Source: Kitasatospora sp. DSM 101779
Lineage (GTDB): Bacteria; Actinomycetota; Actinomycetes; Streptomycetales; Streptomycetaceae
Assembly: GCF_025655475.1 (NCBI RefSeq)
Contig: NZ_JAHTIK010000001.1
Location: 5,495,636-5,537,359, forward strand
Length of the DNA stretch: 41,724 nucleotides
Reading direction: 5' to 3'
In this document: piece by piece, positions 22,782 to 31,317 of the stretch
Numbering within the stretch: the first letter of the stretch is position 1
Layout: each line of letters starts with the position of its first letter
Notes under the pieces: model-generated
What the model was told of the DNA's origin: nothing
Databases searched by the model: none
Seen by the model: the letters and a program-made list of their open reading frames with translations, nothing else
Made by a program: the position numbers and the translations under genes

Positions 22782-23591
22782 CTACTTGGGCACCTCGGCG
22801 ATCTGCCGCAGCGCGCGGGCGGCGGCCGCCGCGGCGTCCAGGTCCACATCGGAGTCCTGGTCGACCTCGCCGGTGAGCACGGCGACGAAGGTGGAGCCGT
22901 CCGCCCAGGCGCACAGGCTGTCGTCCTCGGTCGGGGCGTGCATGACCTCGCAGCTCAGCCGGCCGCCGAGCGGGCCCGGCTCGAAGTCCCGTCGTCCGCT
23001 GAAGGTGGTGCCCTGGCTGCTCGCGCCCTTCTCGAAGTTGGTGTAGAAGTCGTCGATCTGGCTGCCGGGGGAGAGCACCGTGCCGTAGCCGCCGAAGACC
23101 GCGACCACCTTCTGCCGGTCGGTGTACACGGTGCTGACCGGGGTCGGCGACCAGGCGTTGCTGCCCTTGCCGAGCGAGCCGTTGAGCCCGGACTCCAGCT
23201 TCTGGGCGAGCGGGTTGGAGTCCTCGCGCGGCAGGCCCTGGAAGGAGCTCGGCAGCGAGATCCGGTAGTTGTCGGTCTTTGAGGTCACGTCATAGACGAA
23301 GTAGCCGGCCAGGCCGCCGCCGAGCAGGATGGCGCCGCCGACGCAGCCGAGCACCACCCACAGCGTCTTGCGGGACTTCGGCGGCTGCGGGACGACCCCG
23401 CCGCCCCAGGGTTGCTGGGCCGGCACCCCGTAGCCGGCAGGCTGCCCGTACGGCGACGGGGGCTGCTGCTGCGGGTAGCCGTAGCCGGGCTGCTGCGGGG
23501 GGCCGAAACCGGGCTGGGCGGGCGGCGGGGGCGGCGCCCCGTACGGCTGTGGGGACGGCGGCGGGCCGCCGTACGGATTCTGCTCGGACAC
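22782..23591 (-). CDS. Membrane-anchored protein with Pro/Gln/Tyr-rich cytoplasmic head
   Basis: A 269-residue protein with a low-complexity N-terminus (1-70, repeats such as PQQPGYGYPQQQ), a basic KSRK stop, one membrane helix (about 77-100), and an exported C-terminal domain (about 105-269) with two Cys that may pair (RLSCEVMHAPTEDDSLCAWA). Proteins of this design are common in Streptomyces near cell-surface genes, with unknown roles. The start is a GTG at 23591 with AAAGGA before it. It is the downstream paralogue of the gene at 23712, separated by a GC-rich hairpin, so each may be expressed separately. Confidence 0.85.
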   Translation of the reverse strand: MSEQNPYGGPPPSPQPYGAPPPPPAQPGFGPPQQPGYGYPQQQPPSPYGQPAGYGVPAQQPWGGGVVPQPPKSRKTLWVVLGCVGGAILLGGGLAGYFVYDVTSKTDNYRISLPSSFQGLPREDSNPLAQKLESGLNGSLGKGSNAWSPTPVSTVYTDRQKVVAVFGGYGTVLSPGSQIDDFYTNFEKGASSQGTTFSGRRDFEPGPLGGRLSCEVMHAPTEDDSLCAWADGSTFVAVLTGEVDQDSDVDLDAAAAAARALRQIAEVPK

Positions 23592-23666
23592 CGGAGGTCC
23601 TTTCGACGGGGTCGGCCCTGGCTGCTTCCCGACCGGCCGGTGTCGGCCGGCCGGCCGGGACCGGCT

Positions 23667-23695
23667 GCTGCCGGCCGGTGCTCCCGGCCGGCAGC
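23667..23695 (-). terminator. Hairpin between the paralogous membrane-protein genes
   Basis: A perfect 12-bp stem (23667-23678 with 23684-23695) and 5-nt loop, 17 nt after the stop of the upstream gene. The nearby CCGGCCGG runs (23633-23660) could form competing structures. Confidence 0.7.
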
Positions 23696-23711
23696 CTCGC
23701 CGGCGCTACGG

Positions 23712-24635
23712 CTACTTCTTGATTTCGACGGCGCCGCGGATGGCGGCGGCCTTCACCGCGGCCTCGGCGGGCGTGATCGGCGCCTTCCCGGTGAAGCTCA
23801 GGTCGGCGAAGACCACCTCGCCCGCCGTCCAGCGGTCCGCCCAGAAGCAGACGGTGTTTCCGGCGGCGGTCTTGGTGGCGTTGGTGGTCAGCACCCCGCA
23901 CTTGAGCTTGGCGCCGGGCGCACCGGCGCTGCCCGCCGGGTACTCCGTCGGCCGGGTCTTCCAGGTGCTGGTGACGGTCGTACCGGCGAGCGTCTTCGGC
24001 TTCACCGCTTCGGCCTCCAGGGCGACGAGCACGAGCTCGGGGGTCGCCACCGAGCCGTAGCAGCCGACGACCTGCACCATGTCCGTCTGGCCCTTGGTGT
24101 AGCTGCCGGCCACGGCGGTGCCGTCCGAGCAGGCCGGCTTCTGGCCGTCGGGGCCGGGCGTGGCCGGGGCGGAGGTGGCCTTCTGCTGGGTGTGGCCGTC
24201 CGGCAGGGACATCGGCAGTTCCAGCTTGTACGCGGCGGAGGCGACCGTGCCGCCGCCCGTGCTGCCGGTGCCGCCGGTGCCACCGCTGGTGCTGCTGCCG
24301 CCCTCGCTGCCGGACAGGCCCCAGACCGCGAGACCGCCGCCGATCAGCACCACGGCGCCGATCACCAGGCCGATCACCAGACCGGTGTTGCTCTTCGGCG
24401 GGGTCGGCGGCGGGTAGCCGCCCGGTGCGCCGTAGGGCTGCGGCTGCCCGGGCACGGGAGCCTGCGGGTAGCCGGGCTGGGCGCCGTACGGCGGGGCGGG
24501 CGGCTGCTGCGGGTAGCCGTAGGAGGGCGGCTGCGGTGCGCCGTACGCCGGCGGCTGCGGGGCGCCCCCGTACTGCGGCTGGCCGTACGGCTGCTGCGGC
24601 TGCCCCTGCGGATACTGCTGACCCTGGCCGTACAT
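23712..24635 (-). CDS. Membrane-anchored protein with Pro/Gln/Tyr-rich head, upstream paralogue
   Basis: A 307-residue protein beginning MYGQGQQYPQGQPQQPYGQP, a low-complexity head to about 80, one membrane helix (about 85-107), a Gly/Ser/Thr linker (about 108-130) and an exported domain with Cys residues in CSDGTA, VVGCYGS, LKCGVL and TVCFWAD, probably forming two disulfides. The KLKCGVLTTNATKTAAGNTVCFWAD-like core corresponds to the CEV...LCAWADGSTF part of the downstream gene, which marks them as paralogues. The ATG at 24635 with a GGGGGAGA site is better than the upstream in-frame start at 24704. Function unknown. Confidence 0.85.
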   Translation of the reverse strand: MYGQGQQYPQGQPQQPYGQPQYGGAPQPPAYGAPQPPSYGYPQQPPAPPYGAQPGYPQAPVPGQPQPYGAPGGYPPPTPPKSNTGLVIGLVIGAVVLIGGGLAVWGLSGSEGGSSTSGGTGGTGSTGGGTVASAAYKLELPMSLPDGHTQQKATSAPATPGPDGQKPACSDGTAVAGSYTKGQTDMVQVVGCYGSVATPELVLVALEAEAVKPKTLAGTTVTSTWKTRPTEYPAGSAGAPGAKLKCGVLTTNATKTAAGNTVCFWADRWTAGEVVFADLSFTGKAPITPAEAAVKAAAIRGAVEIKK

Positions 24636-25098
24636 CGAAATCGATCTCCCCCGCCACGGCGTTCCGCGGCCTGAACTTGGCGTAATCCTCGTCAGTACCC
24701 GCACGGCTGCCCGCGCGAGTATCCGGGCACGCTACCGCACGGCCGTCCGCACCCGCCGGGGTGGTCCGGGCGGCAGGCGGCGACGGCCGTCCCCCGTCGC
24801 CCTCCCAATACCCAGAGGACGGGCGGGCCACCCTCCAACGTCGCCGCACGCCCCGGCCGGTGCACCGCCCGGACCGGCGTGAAATCCGCCATTCGGTATA
24901 TTCTGCGCCGTTCTTGATAGTCCGTTCGGCGGTATTTCATCGTGTGCGTCCGACAGTGGGCCGATGAATCCCGGTGACCGTTTGTCTGGCGCATTATCTC
25001 CGTTTGTGCGTGCGCGCGTTCCACCGGTGTTCGGAGTTGGGATGTGTACGGTGTGCAGATGTCCCCATTCGGGTGTGCGACTGACGGGAGGGCACGTC
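24636..25098. other. Divergent intergenic region, AT-richer centre
   Basis: No gene is supported in these 463 nt. The centre (about 24885-25060) is clearly less GC-rich than its flanks and should hold promoters for both sides. GAAATCCGCC (about 24880) and GGCGGTATTTC (about 24930) form an imperfect inverted repeat that could be a regulator site. Confidence 0.4.
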
Positions 25099-25623
25099 AT
25101 GGCGGTGACCACGGAGTTGGCCGACGAACTGCCGCAGCACGAGGTCGAGACGGCGAAGGCCCGGGCGGCATCCCTGCTGCTGGCATTCCGGCACGGGAAC
25201 CAGCTGTCCTTCGACGCGCAGTTGGACCGGCTCCTCGCCGACCACGTGGAGCGCGAGGTGGCCACCCTGCTGGTGTGGATCGCGGCCGAGGCGGTCCGCA
25301 AGGCGTACGCGCCCGAGGCCGCCGACCGGGTGCTGCGCTCGCTCGCCCGCCGTGCCCCCGCGGACACCTCCGGCGTGCTGCTCGACGAGGACGCCGCCGA
25401 CCCCGCCCGGCTGGTCGAGGCCGTCGGCACCGGAGACGTCGCGGCCGTCCGCACGCTGGTCGCGGCCACCCCCGACACCACCTACCTGCTCGGCGGGATG
25501 CTGCAGGCCGTCGCGATGATGCTGCCGCTGCTTCCCGAGGGCGAGGGTGCGGAGATCGCGGCCGAGCTGCGCCGCCGGCACGGAGGCCGGGCCGCGCAGG
25601 TGCCGGAGGCCCGGCACGGCTGA
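25099..25623 (+). CDS. Conserved-looking helical protein of unknown function
   Basis: A 174-residue protein, mostly alpha-helical and acidic, without membrane helices or cofactor motifs. The ATG at 25099 has GGGAGGG upstream; the frame continues upstream but without protein-like composition. Notable segments are ETAKARAASLLLAFRHGN and DHVEREVATLLVWIAAEAVR. The family was not recognised. It stands alone between the membrane-protein pair and the penicillin acylase gene. Confidence 0.82.
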   Translation: MAVTTELADELPQHEVETAKARAASLLLAFRHGNQLSFDAQLDRLLADHVEREVATLLVWIAAEAVRKAYAPEAADRVLRSLARRAPADTSGVLLDEDAADPARLVEAVGTGDVAAVRTLVAATPDTTYLLGGMLQAVAMMLPLLPEGEGAEIAAELRRRHGGRAAQVPEARHG

Positions 25624-25760
25624 TCCGGCCGAACCGCCAAGGGCGGGCAAAACCGCATGCCCGCAAGCGGGTTGTGGCATGCACGCTACTAGGCAGAATG
25701 TCAGCAAGGCCCCTACCGTCGAGTACCGCAACGCATCCGCAACTCGACCGAGGAGCCGGC

Positions 25761-28577
25761 ATGCAACGACGCCCCCACCCGCGCAGATTCGCCGCCGCCA
25801 TCCTCGCGGCAGCCCTGCTGGCCGTATTCGCCCCCACCGCTTCCCCCACCGCGGCAGCAGCCGCCGGAGAAGCCCCCATTGCCGCCGCCCCTTATGCTCC
25901 CGGCGACTACTGCGGCGGGAAATGCCTCGACGTCCTGCCGCCCGGCGAGAACGGCAATGCCACCCTCGCCGAGATCCTGCTCAACAAGGTCTTCGGCTCC
26001 CGCCCCGCCCACACCGACGACCAGCTCGGCCCCTACGCCAACCTCGCCGGCGCCTACCCGCAACTGACCGAGGCCCAGCTGCGCAGCTTCTTCAACGACG
26101 CCTCCTTCGGTGTCCCCGCCGACCAGGTCGCCTCCACCGCCCGCCCGCGCGCCGACGTCGCCATCGTCCGCGACAAGGCCACCGGCGTCCCCCACATCAC
26201 CGGCACCACCCGCTACGGCACCGAGTTCGGCGCCGGCTACGCCGCCGCCCAGGACCGGCTCTGGGTGATGGACCTCTTCCGGCACGTCGGCCGCGGACAG
26301 CTCTCCGGCTTCGCCGGCGGCGCCGCCGCCAACCGGCAGCTGGAACAGAGCTTCTGGCAGGCCGCCCCGTACACCGAGGACGAACTCCAGCGCCAGATCG
26401 ACGCCATCGCCGGCCAGGGCGACCGCGCCCGGCAGGCCCTCGCCGACGCCGGCGCCTACCTCGACGGCATCAACCAGTACGTCCGGGAGTCCTACGACGG
26501 CCGGTACTTCCCCGGCGAGTACGACCTCACCGGCCACATCGACGCCGTGACCAACGCCGGCGGCATCGAACCGTTCAAGCTCACCGACCTGGTCGCCCTC
26601 GCCTCCGTGGTCGGCGCCCTGTTCGGCTCCGGCGGCGGCGGGGAACTCGCCTCCGCCCAGGTCCGGCTGGCCGCCGAGGCCCGCTACGGCACCGCCGAGG
26701 GCGACCGGCTCTGGTCCTCGCTGCGCGAGGCGGACGACCCCGAGGCCGTCCTCACCCTGCACGACGGCCAGCGCTTCCCGTACGCCCTGCCTCCCGACGC
26801 CCCGCAGGGCACCGCGCTGCCCGACCCCGGCTCGGTCGTCCCCGAGAAGATGATCTACGACGCCACCGGCACCGGCACCCAGAGCGCGACCACCGCCCCC
26901 GGCCTGCTGCCCGGCAACCTGCTCACCGCCAAGCACGGCATGTCCAACGCCCTACTGGTCTCCGGCGCCCACACCGACGACGGCCACCCCGTCGCCGTGT
27001 TCGGCCCGCAGACCGGCTACTTCGCCCCGCAACTGCTCATGCTGGAGGAGATCCAGGGCCCCGGCATCAGCGCCCGCGGCGCCGCCTTCGCCGGCCTCGG
27101 CTTCTACGTCCAGCTCGGCCGCGGCCAGGACTACGCCTGGAGCGCCACCTCCGCCGGACAGGACATCACCGACACCTACGCCGTCCCGCTCTGCACCACC
27201 GACGGCAGCCCGGCGAGCCTGACGGCCGACCACTACCTGTGGCACGGCCAGTGCCTGGCCATGGAGCGGCTGGAGCGGAAGAACTCCTGGAAGCCGACCA
27301 CCGCCGACTCCACCGCGGCCGGCTCTTACACCCTGGTGATGAACCGCACCAACTACGGCCTGGTCACCGCCCGCGGCACGGTCGCCGGCGCCCCCGTCGC
27401 CTTCACCACGCTGCGCTCCACCTACCGCCACGAGGCCGACTCCATCATCGGCTTCCAGATGCTCAACGACCCCGGCGTGGTGCACGACGCGGCGAGCTTC
27501 CAGCAGGCCGCGCAGAACATCAACTACACCTTCAACTGGTTCTACGCCGACTCCCGGGACATCGCGTACTACAACTCCGGCAGCAACCCGGTGCGCGCCA
27601 CCGGAGTCGACGGCGGTCTGCCCGTCCGCGCCGAGCCGGCCTACGAGTGGCGCGACTTCGACCCCGCCGCCAACACCGCCCGGTACACCCCGCCCGCCGA
27701 GCACCCGCAGTCGGTCGACCAGGACTACTACGTCTCCTGGAACAACAAGCAGGCCGCGGGCTTCGCCGCGGCGGGCTTCGGCAACGGCTCCGTGCACCGT
27801 GGCAACCTGCTCGACGACCGGGTGAAGGCGCTGATCGCCGGCGGCGGGAAGGCGAGCCGGGTCTCCCTCGCCAAGGCCATGGAGTCCGCCGCCCTCGCCG
27901 ACCTGCGCGCCGAGGACGTGCTGCCCGAACTGCTCCGGGTCGTCCGCAGCGCCCCCGTCACCGACCCGGCCCTCGCCACCGCCGTGCAGAGACTGGAGAC
28001 GTGGCGGGCCGCCGGAGGGCAGCGCCGGGAGACCTCACCGGGTAGCCACGCCTACGCCGACGCCGACGCGATCCGCACCATCGACGCCTGGTGGCCGCTG
28101 CTCGCCGACGCGGTCTTCCGGCCCGGCCTCGGCGACGCCCTGTTCACCGCCCTCACCGGCGCCGTCCAGATCAACGAGTCGCCCTCCGGCGGGCAGACCG
28201 GCCCCACCAACGGCACCGCCAGCGCGAACGAGTCCATCCCGCACAAGGGCTCGGCCTTCCAGTACGGCTGGTGGAGCTACGTCGACAAGGACCTGCGGCA
28301 CGTCCTCGGCGACCCGGTGGCGGGACCGCTCGCCCGCCCGTTCTGCGGCGGCGGCGACCTCGCGGCCTGCCGCACCGCCCTGCTCGACAGCCTGAAGAAG
28401 GCCGTGGCGCAGACCCCGGCCCAGGTCTACCCGGGCGACACGGACTGCTCGGCCGGCGACCAGTGGTGCGCCGACTCGATCGTCCAGCGCCCGCTCGGCG
28501 GCGTCACCGACCCCAAGTCCACCTGGCAGAACCGGCCGACCTACCAGCAGGTCGTGCAGTTCCCGGCGCACCGCTGA
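25761..28577 (+). CDS. Secreted penicillin acylase family Ntn-hydrolase
   Basis: A 938-residue precursor with a signal peptide (MQRRPHPRRF then AAAILAAALLAVFAPTA, cut near 34-36). It has the penicillin-amidase layout: an alpha chain with VAIVRDKATGVPHITGTTRY and GAGYAAAQDRLWVMDLFR, a spacer, and the beta chain whose N-terminal catalytic Ser should be Ser395 in KHGMSNALLVSG (codon 26943-26945), released by self-cleavage after Met394. The Ser-Asn pair at this spot is typical of the family, in which relatives cleave amides such as acyl-homoserine lactones, cyclic lipopeptide tails or beta-lactams. The true substrate is unknown. It occupies the place where valS is expected and ends in a strong terminator. 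Confidence 0.94.
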   Translation: MQRRPHPRRFAAAILAAALLAVFAPTASPTAAAAAGEAPIAAAPYAPGDYCGGKCLDVLPPGENGNATLAEILLNKVFGSRPAHTDDQLGPYANLAGAYPQLTEAQLRSFFNDASFGVPADQVASTARPRADVAIVRDKATGVPHITGTTRYGTEFGAGYAAAQDRLWVMDLFRHVGRGQLSGFAGGAAANRQLEQSFWQAAPYTEDELQRQIDAIAGQGDRARQALADAGAYLDGINQYVRESYDGRYFPGEYDLTGHIDAVTNAGGIEPFKLTDLVALASVVGALFGSGGGGELASAQVRLAAEARYGTAEGDRLWSSLREADDPEAVLTLHDGQRFPYALPPDAPQGTALPDPGSVVPEKMIYDATGTGTQSATTAPGLLPGNLLTAKHGMSNALLVSGAHTDDGHPVAVFGPQTGYFAPQLLMLEEIQGPGISARGAAFAGLGFYVQLGRGQDYAWSATSAGQDITDTYAVPLCTTDGSPASLTADHYLWHGQCLAMERLERKNSWKPTTADSTAAGSYTLVMNRTNYGLVTARGTVAGAPVAFTTLRSTYRHEADSIIGFQMLNDPGVVHDAASFQQAAQNINYTFNWFYADSRDIAYYNSGSNPVRATGVDGGLPVRAEPAYEWRDFDPAANTARYTPPAEHPQSVDQDYYVSWNNKQAAGFAAAGFGNGSVHRGNLLDDRVKALIAGGGKASRVSLAKAMESAALADLRAEDVLPELLRVVRSAPVTDPALATAVQRLETWRAAGGQRRETSPGSHAYADADAIRTIDAWWPLLADAVFRPGLGDALFTALTGAVQINESPSGGQTGPTNGTASANESIPHKGSAFQYGWWSYVDKDLRHVLGDPVAGPLARPFCGGGDLAACRTALLDSLKKAVAQTPAQVYPGDTDCSAGDQWCADSIVQRPLGGVTDPKSTWQNRPTYQQVVQFPAHR

Positions 28578-28582
28578 GCCCC

Positions 28583-28633
28583 CCGGCGCAGGCTCCCCGG
28601 CCCCGCCCCACCGGGCCGGGGAGCCTGCGCCGG
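28583..28633 (+). terminator. Terminator after the penicillin acylase gene
   Basis: A perfect 21-bp stem (28583-28603 with 28613-28633) and a 9-nt loop, 5 nt after the stop. Its right arm touches the -35 hexamer of the folC promoter. Confidence 0.92.
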
Positions 28634-28658
28634 ACAGCCCCCGGACGCTACGTAGACT
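28631..28658 (+). promoter_or_regulatory. folC promoter, leaderless type
   Basis: CGGACA (28631-28636), a 16-bp spacer and TAGACT (28653-28658) fit the Streptomyces housekeeping consensus TTGACN/TAGRRT. The GTG of folC begins 7 nt after the -10 box, where transcription should start, and no ribosome site precedes it. Confidence 0.65.
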
Positions 28659-28664
28659 GGCCCC

Positions 28665-30062
28665 GTGAGCGACAAGGCCGAGCAGAACCCGTACACCACC
28701 CGCCCCTCCGACGCCGGGGCCACCGGCCCCGAGGCCGAGCTGCGGGCCGTGGAGACCGAGCTCTCCGGCCGCTGGCCGGAGAACAAGCTGGAGCCCTCGC
28801 TCGACCGCATCGAGGCGCTGATGGACATCCTCGGCCAGCCGCAGCGCTCCTACCCCTCGATCCACATCACCGGCACCAACGGCAAGACCTCCACCGCCCG
28901 GATGATCGAGCAGCTGCTCAACACCTTCGAGCTGCGCACCGGCCGCTACACCAGCCCGCACGTGGAGTCGGTCACCGAGCGGATCAGCCTGGACGGTGCC
29001 CCGATCAGCGCCGAGAGGTTCGTCGAGACCTACCGCGACATCGAGCCCTACGTGCGGATGGTCGACGAGGGCCAGCCCATCGCGATGTCCTTCTTCGAGG
29101 TGCTGACCGGCATGGCGTACGCCGCCTTCGCCGACGCCCCGGTGGACGTCGCCGTGGTCGAGGTCGGCATGGGCGGCTCCTGGGACGCCACCAACGTCAT
29201 CGACGCGGCCGTCGCCGTGATCACCCCGATCGGCCTGGACCACACCGACAAGCTCGGCGGGACGACCGGCGAGATCGCGGTGGAGAAGTCCGGCATCATC
29301 AAGCCCGGTGCGCTCGCCGTCGTCGCCCAGCAGCAGCTGGACGCCGCGCAGACCATCCTCAAGCGGGCCGTCGAGGTGGACGCCACCGTCGCCCGCGAGG
29401 GCATGGAGTTCGGCGTGATCCGCCGCGAGGTCGCGATCGGCGGCCAGCTCGTCACCCTGCGCGGCCTCGGCGGCGCCGAGTACGAGGACGTGTTCATCCC
29501 GCTGCACGGCGCCCACCAGGCGCACAACGCCGCCCTCGCGCTGGCCGCGGTCGAGGCGTTCTTCGGCGTCGGCGCGGCCGCCGGCGGCCAGCTGGACACC
29601 GAGAAGGTCCGCCGGGCGTTCTCCGGCGTCTCCTCGCCGGGCCGCCTGGAGATCGTCCGCCGCAGCCCCACCGTCATCCTGGACGCCGCGCACAACCCGC
29701 ACGGCGCCGAGGCCGCCGTCGCCGCGATCGGCGAGGCCTTCGGCTTCACCAAGCTGGTCGGCGTGATCGGCACCAGCGGCGACAAGGACGTCTCCGGTCT
29801 GCTGGAGGTGTTCGAGCCGATCCTCGCCGAGGTCGTGATCACCCAGAACTCCACCCACCGGGCGATGCCGGTCGACGAGCTGGCCGCGCTCGCCGTGGAG
29901 ATCTTCGGTGAGGATCGGGTGCAGGTCGAGCCGCGGCTGGACGACGCGATCGACGCGGCCGTCACCCTCGCCGAGGAGGAGGACCTCGGCGGCGCCGGCG
30001 TCCTGGTCACCGGCTCGGTCATCACGGTGGGCGAGGCGCGCCTGCTGTTCGGAAGGAAGTAG
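28665..30062 (+). CDS. folC: Folylpolyglutamate synthase / dihydrofolate synthase
   Basis: A 465-residue Mur-ligase-type enzyme that adds glutamate to folates (and may make dihydrofolate from dihydropteroate). The ATP loop GTNGKTS is at 70-76, followed by RYTSPHVESVTERI, the VEVGMGGSWDATNVI segment and DAAHNPHGAEA in the C-terminal domain. The N-terminal 40 residues are extra and polar. Start GTG at 28665, probably leaderless. It overlaps nothing upstream and lies 6 nt before the DUF4233 gene, the usual actinobacterial pair. valS, its common upstream partner, is missing. Confidence 0.96.
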   Translation: MSDKAEQNPYTTRPSDAGATGPEAELRAVETELSGRWPENKLEPSLDRIEALMDILGQPQRSYPSIHITGTNGKTSTARMIEQLLNTFELRTGRYTSPHVESVTERISLDGAPISAERFVETYRDIEPYVRMVDEGQPIAMSFFEVLTGMAYAAFADAPVDVAVVEVGMGGSWDATNVIDAAVAVITPIGLDHTDKLGGTTGEIAVEKSGIIKPGALAVVAQQQLDAAQTILKRAVEVDATVAREGMEFGVIRREVAIGGQLVTLRGLGGAEYEDVFIPLHGAHQAHNAALALAAVEAFFGVGAAAGGQLDTEKVRRAFSGVSSPGRLEIVRRSPTVILDAAHNPHGAEAAVAAIGEAFGFTKLVGVIGTSGDKDVSGLLEVFEPILAEVVITQNSTHRAMPVDELAALAVEIFGEDRVQVEPRLDDAIDAAVTLAEEEDLGGAGVLVTGSVITVGEARLLFGRK

Positions 30063-30068
30063 CACCCG

Positions 30069-30413
30069 ATGCGGACCCTCTGCTCCTCGACCCTCATCGG
30101 CGAGGCCCTGCTCATCATGTTCGCCGGCCTGGTCGCGATGCCGCTGTCGGACGTGCCGACCGGCACGATCTGGGCCGTCAGCGGCACCGCCATGGTGCTG
30201 TGCGTGCTGCTCTGCGGCATGATCGAGCGCCCCGGCGCGGTGGCCGTCGGCTGGGTGCTGCAGATCGGCCTGATCGCCAGCGGCCTGGTGCTGCCGACCA
30301 TGTTCGGGCTGGGCGCGGTCTTCGCCGCCCTGTGGTGGTGCTCGGTGCACTACGGCCGCAAGGTCGACGCGATCAGGGCGGCCCGGGCCGCAGCGGCCTC
30401 GCAGACCGCCTGA
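30069..30413 (+). CDS. DUF4233 membrane protein
   Basis: A 114-residue protein with four hydrophobic helices (about 9-26, 32-50, 57-75 and 77-92) and a short basic tail. DUF4233 genes sit between folC and ndk in most actinobacteria, as here; the role is unknown. GGAAGGAAG lies just before the ATG, within the folC end. Confidence 0.92.
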   Translation: MRTLCSSTLIGEALLIMFAGLVAMPLSDVPTGTIWAVSGTAMVLCVLLCGMIERPGAVAVGWVLQIGLIASGLVLPTMFGLGAVFAALWWCSVHYGRKVDAIRAARAAAASQTA

Positions 30414-30516
30414 ACCCCCGCTGAGCGGCCCGTTCGCATCGGCGGGCCGCGGCCTCAGGGTAGTGTCTGCGGTGGCCGAACCCACCGTGCCGAACCCGAT
30501 CCCCAGGAGCTGCACC

Positions 30517-30930
30517 GTGTCCCAGCGCACTCTCGTCCTGCTCAAGCCCGACGCCGTCCAGCGCGGCCTGGCCGGCGAGATCATCAGCCGCATCGAGCGC
30601 AAGGCGAACTGGCGGCTCGCCGCCCTCGAGCTGCGCACCTTCGACCGGGCGACGCTGGAGCAGCACTACGCCGAGCACGTCGGCCGCCCGTTCTACGAGC
30701 CGCTGCTGGAGTTCATGACCTCCGGCCCGTCGATCGCCCTGATCGTCGAGGGCGAGAACGTCATCCCCGGCATCCGCGCGCTGGCCGGTGCCACCGACCC
30801 GCTGCAGGCCGGCCCGGGCACCATCCGCGGCGACTACGCCACGATCACCCGCGAGAACCTGATCCACGCCTCGGACTCGGAGGCCTCCGCCGAGCGCGAG
30901 ATCAAGATCTTCTTCCCCTCGCACGCCTGA
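30517..30930 (+). CDS. ndk: Nucleoside diphosphate kinase
   Basis: A 137-residue enzyme that transfers phosphate from ATP to NDPs through a phosphohistidine, His117 in TRENLIHASD. Start residues are SQRTLVLLKPDAVQRG; the GTG at 30517 has CCAGGAG 7 nt upstream, whereas a frame start at 30463 would add non-homologous residues. Usual length is about 137, so it is complete. A TAGTGT box at 30461-30466 may be its -10 element. Confidence 0.97.
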   Translation: MSQRTLVLLKPDAVQRGLAGEIISRIERKANWRLAALELRTFDRATLEQHYAEHVGRPFYEPLLEFMTSGPSIALIVEGENVIPGIRALAGATDPLQAGPGTIRGDYATITRENLIHASDSEASAEREIKIFFPSHA

Positions 30931-30950
30931 CCTCCACAGCCCCGACGCGG

Positions 30951-31025
30951 GCCTGACGAAGACCTGACACAGGACCCACCCGGACCTGACGCAGGACCGA
31001 CCCAGGTCTGACATACGCCCAGGTC
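30951..31025 (+). repeat. Degenerate 22-bp tandem repeat after ndk
   Basis: Units GACCTGACACAGGACCCACC (from 30961) and GACCTGACGCAGGACCGACC (from 30983) are followed by a weaker third unit from 31005; partial units start near 30951. It lies just before the ndk terminator and has no open frame of interest. Confidence 0.65.
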
Positions 31026-31054
31026 GGGCCGGGCGCAACCGCCCTGGCCCGACC
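31022..31054 (+). terminator. ndk terminator
   Basis: GGTCGGGCC pairs with GGCCCGACC, continued by GGGCG/CGCCC after one bulged base, with a CAAC loop. It lies 92 nt after the ndk stop, behind the tandem repeats. Confidence 0.8.
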
Positions 31055-31317
31055 AGGTGCAACCGCCGGAACCCGCCCCGAAAAGGCGGAACCCCAAGCG
31101 CCGACACGGCGTCCCAATCCCGGGAAGAGCACATCGGCCGCCGGAGAATGGCCAGCATGCCGTACCTCGCCGTTCGCGGTGAGCGGGCCTGGCTACGATG
31201 GACGCAACTCATGGGCCCGGTACGGCTGCTCAGCTGATGTCAGCCCTGTCGTGGGCGCGCGCGATCGGCCCACTCCCCGCACATGCACACCGAGCTCGGG
31301 AAGGCACTGCACACCCC
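31055..31317 (+). other. mreB upstream region
   Basis: No gene is found in this stretch. TACGAT at 31194-31199 is a possible -10 box for mreB, with no convincing -35 partner. Confidence 0.4.

Noticed and set aside
21269..22849. A 526-codon minus-strand frame over clpX
   Set aside because: Antisense shadow of clpX and of its terminator; Leu/Val/Asp-rich composition without motifs.
25761..28577. The penicillin acylase as part of an antibiotic gene cluster
   Set aside because: Neighbours are housekeeping or unknown genes; no biosynthetic, transport or resistance genes are adjacent.
28035..30638. An 867-codon minus-strand frame over the acylase end, folC and ndk start
   Set aside because: Antisense to intact genes with clear active-site motifs; no ribosome site and biased composition.
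30951..31025. The tandem repeats after ndk as a CRISPR array
   Set aside because: Units are degenerate, directly adjacent and lack spacers of constant length; no cas genes are present anywhere in the window.
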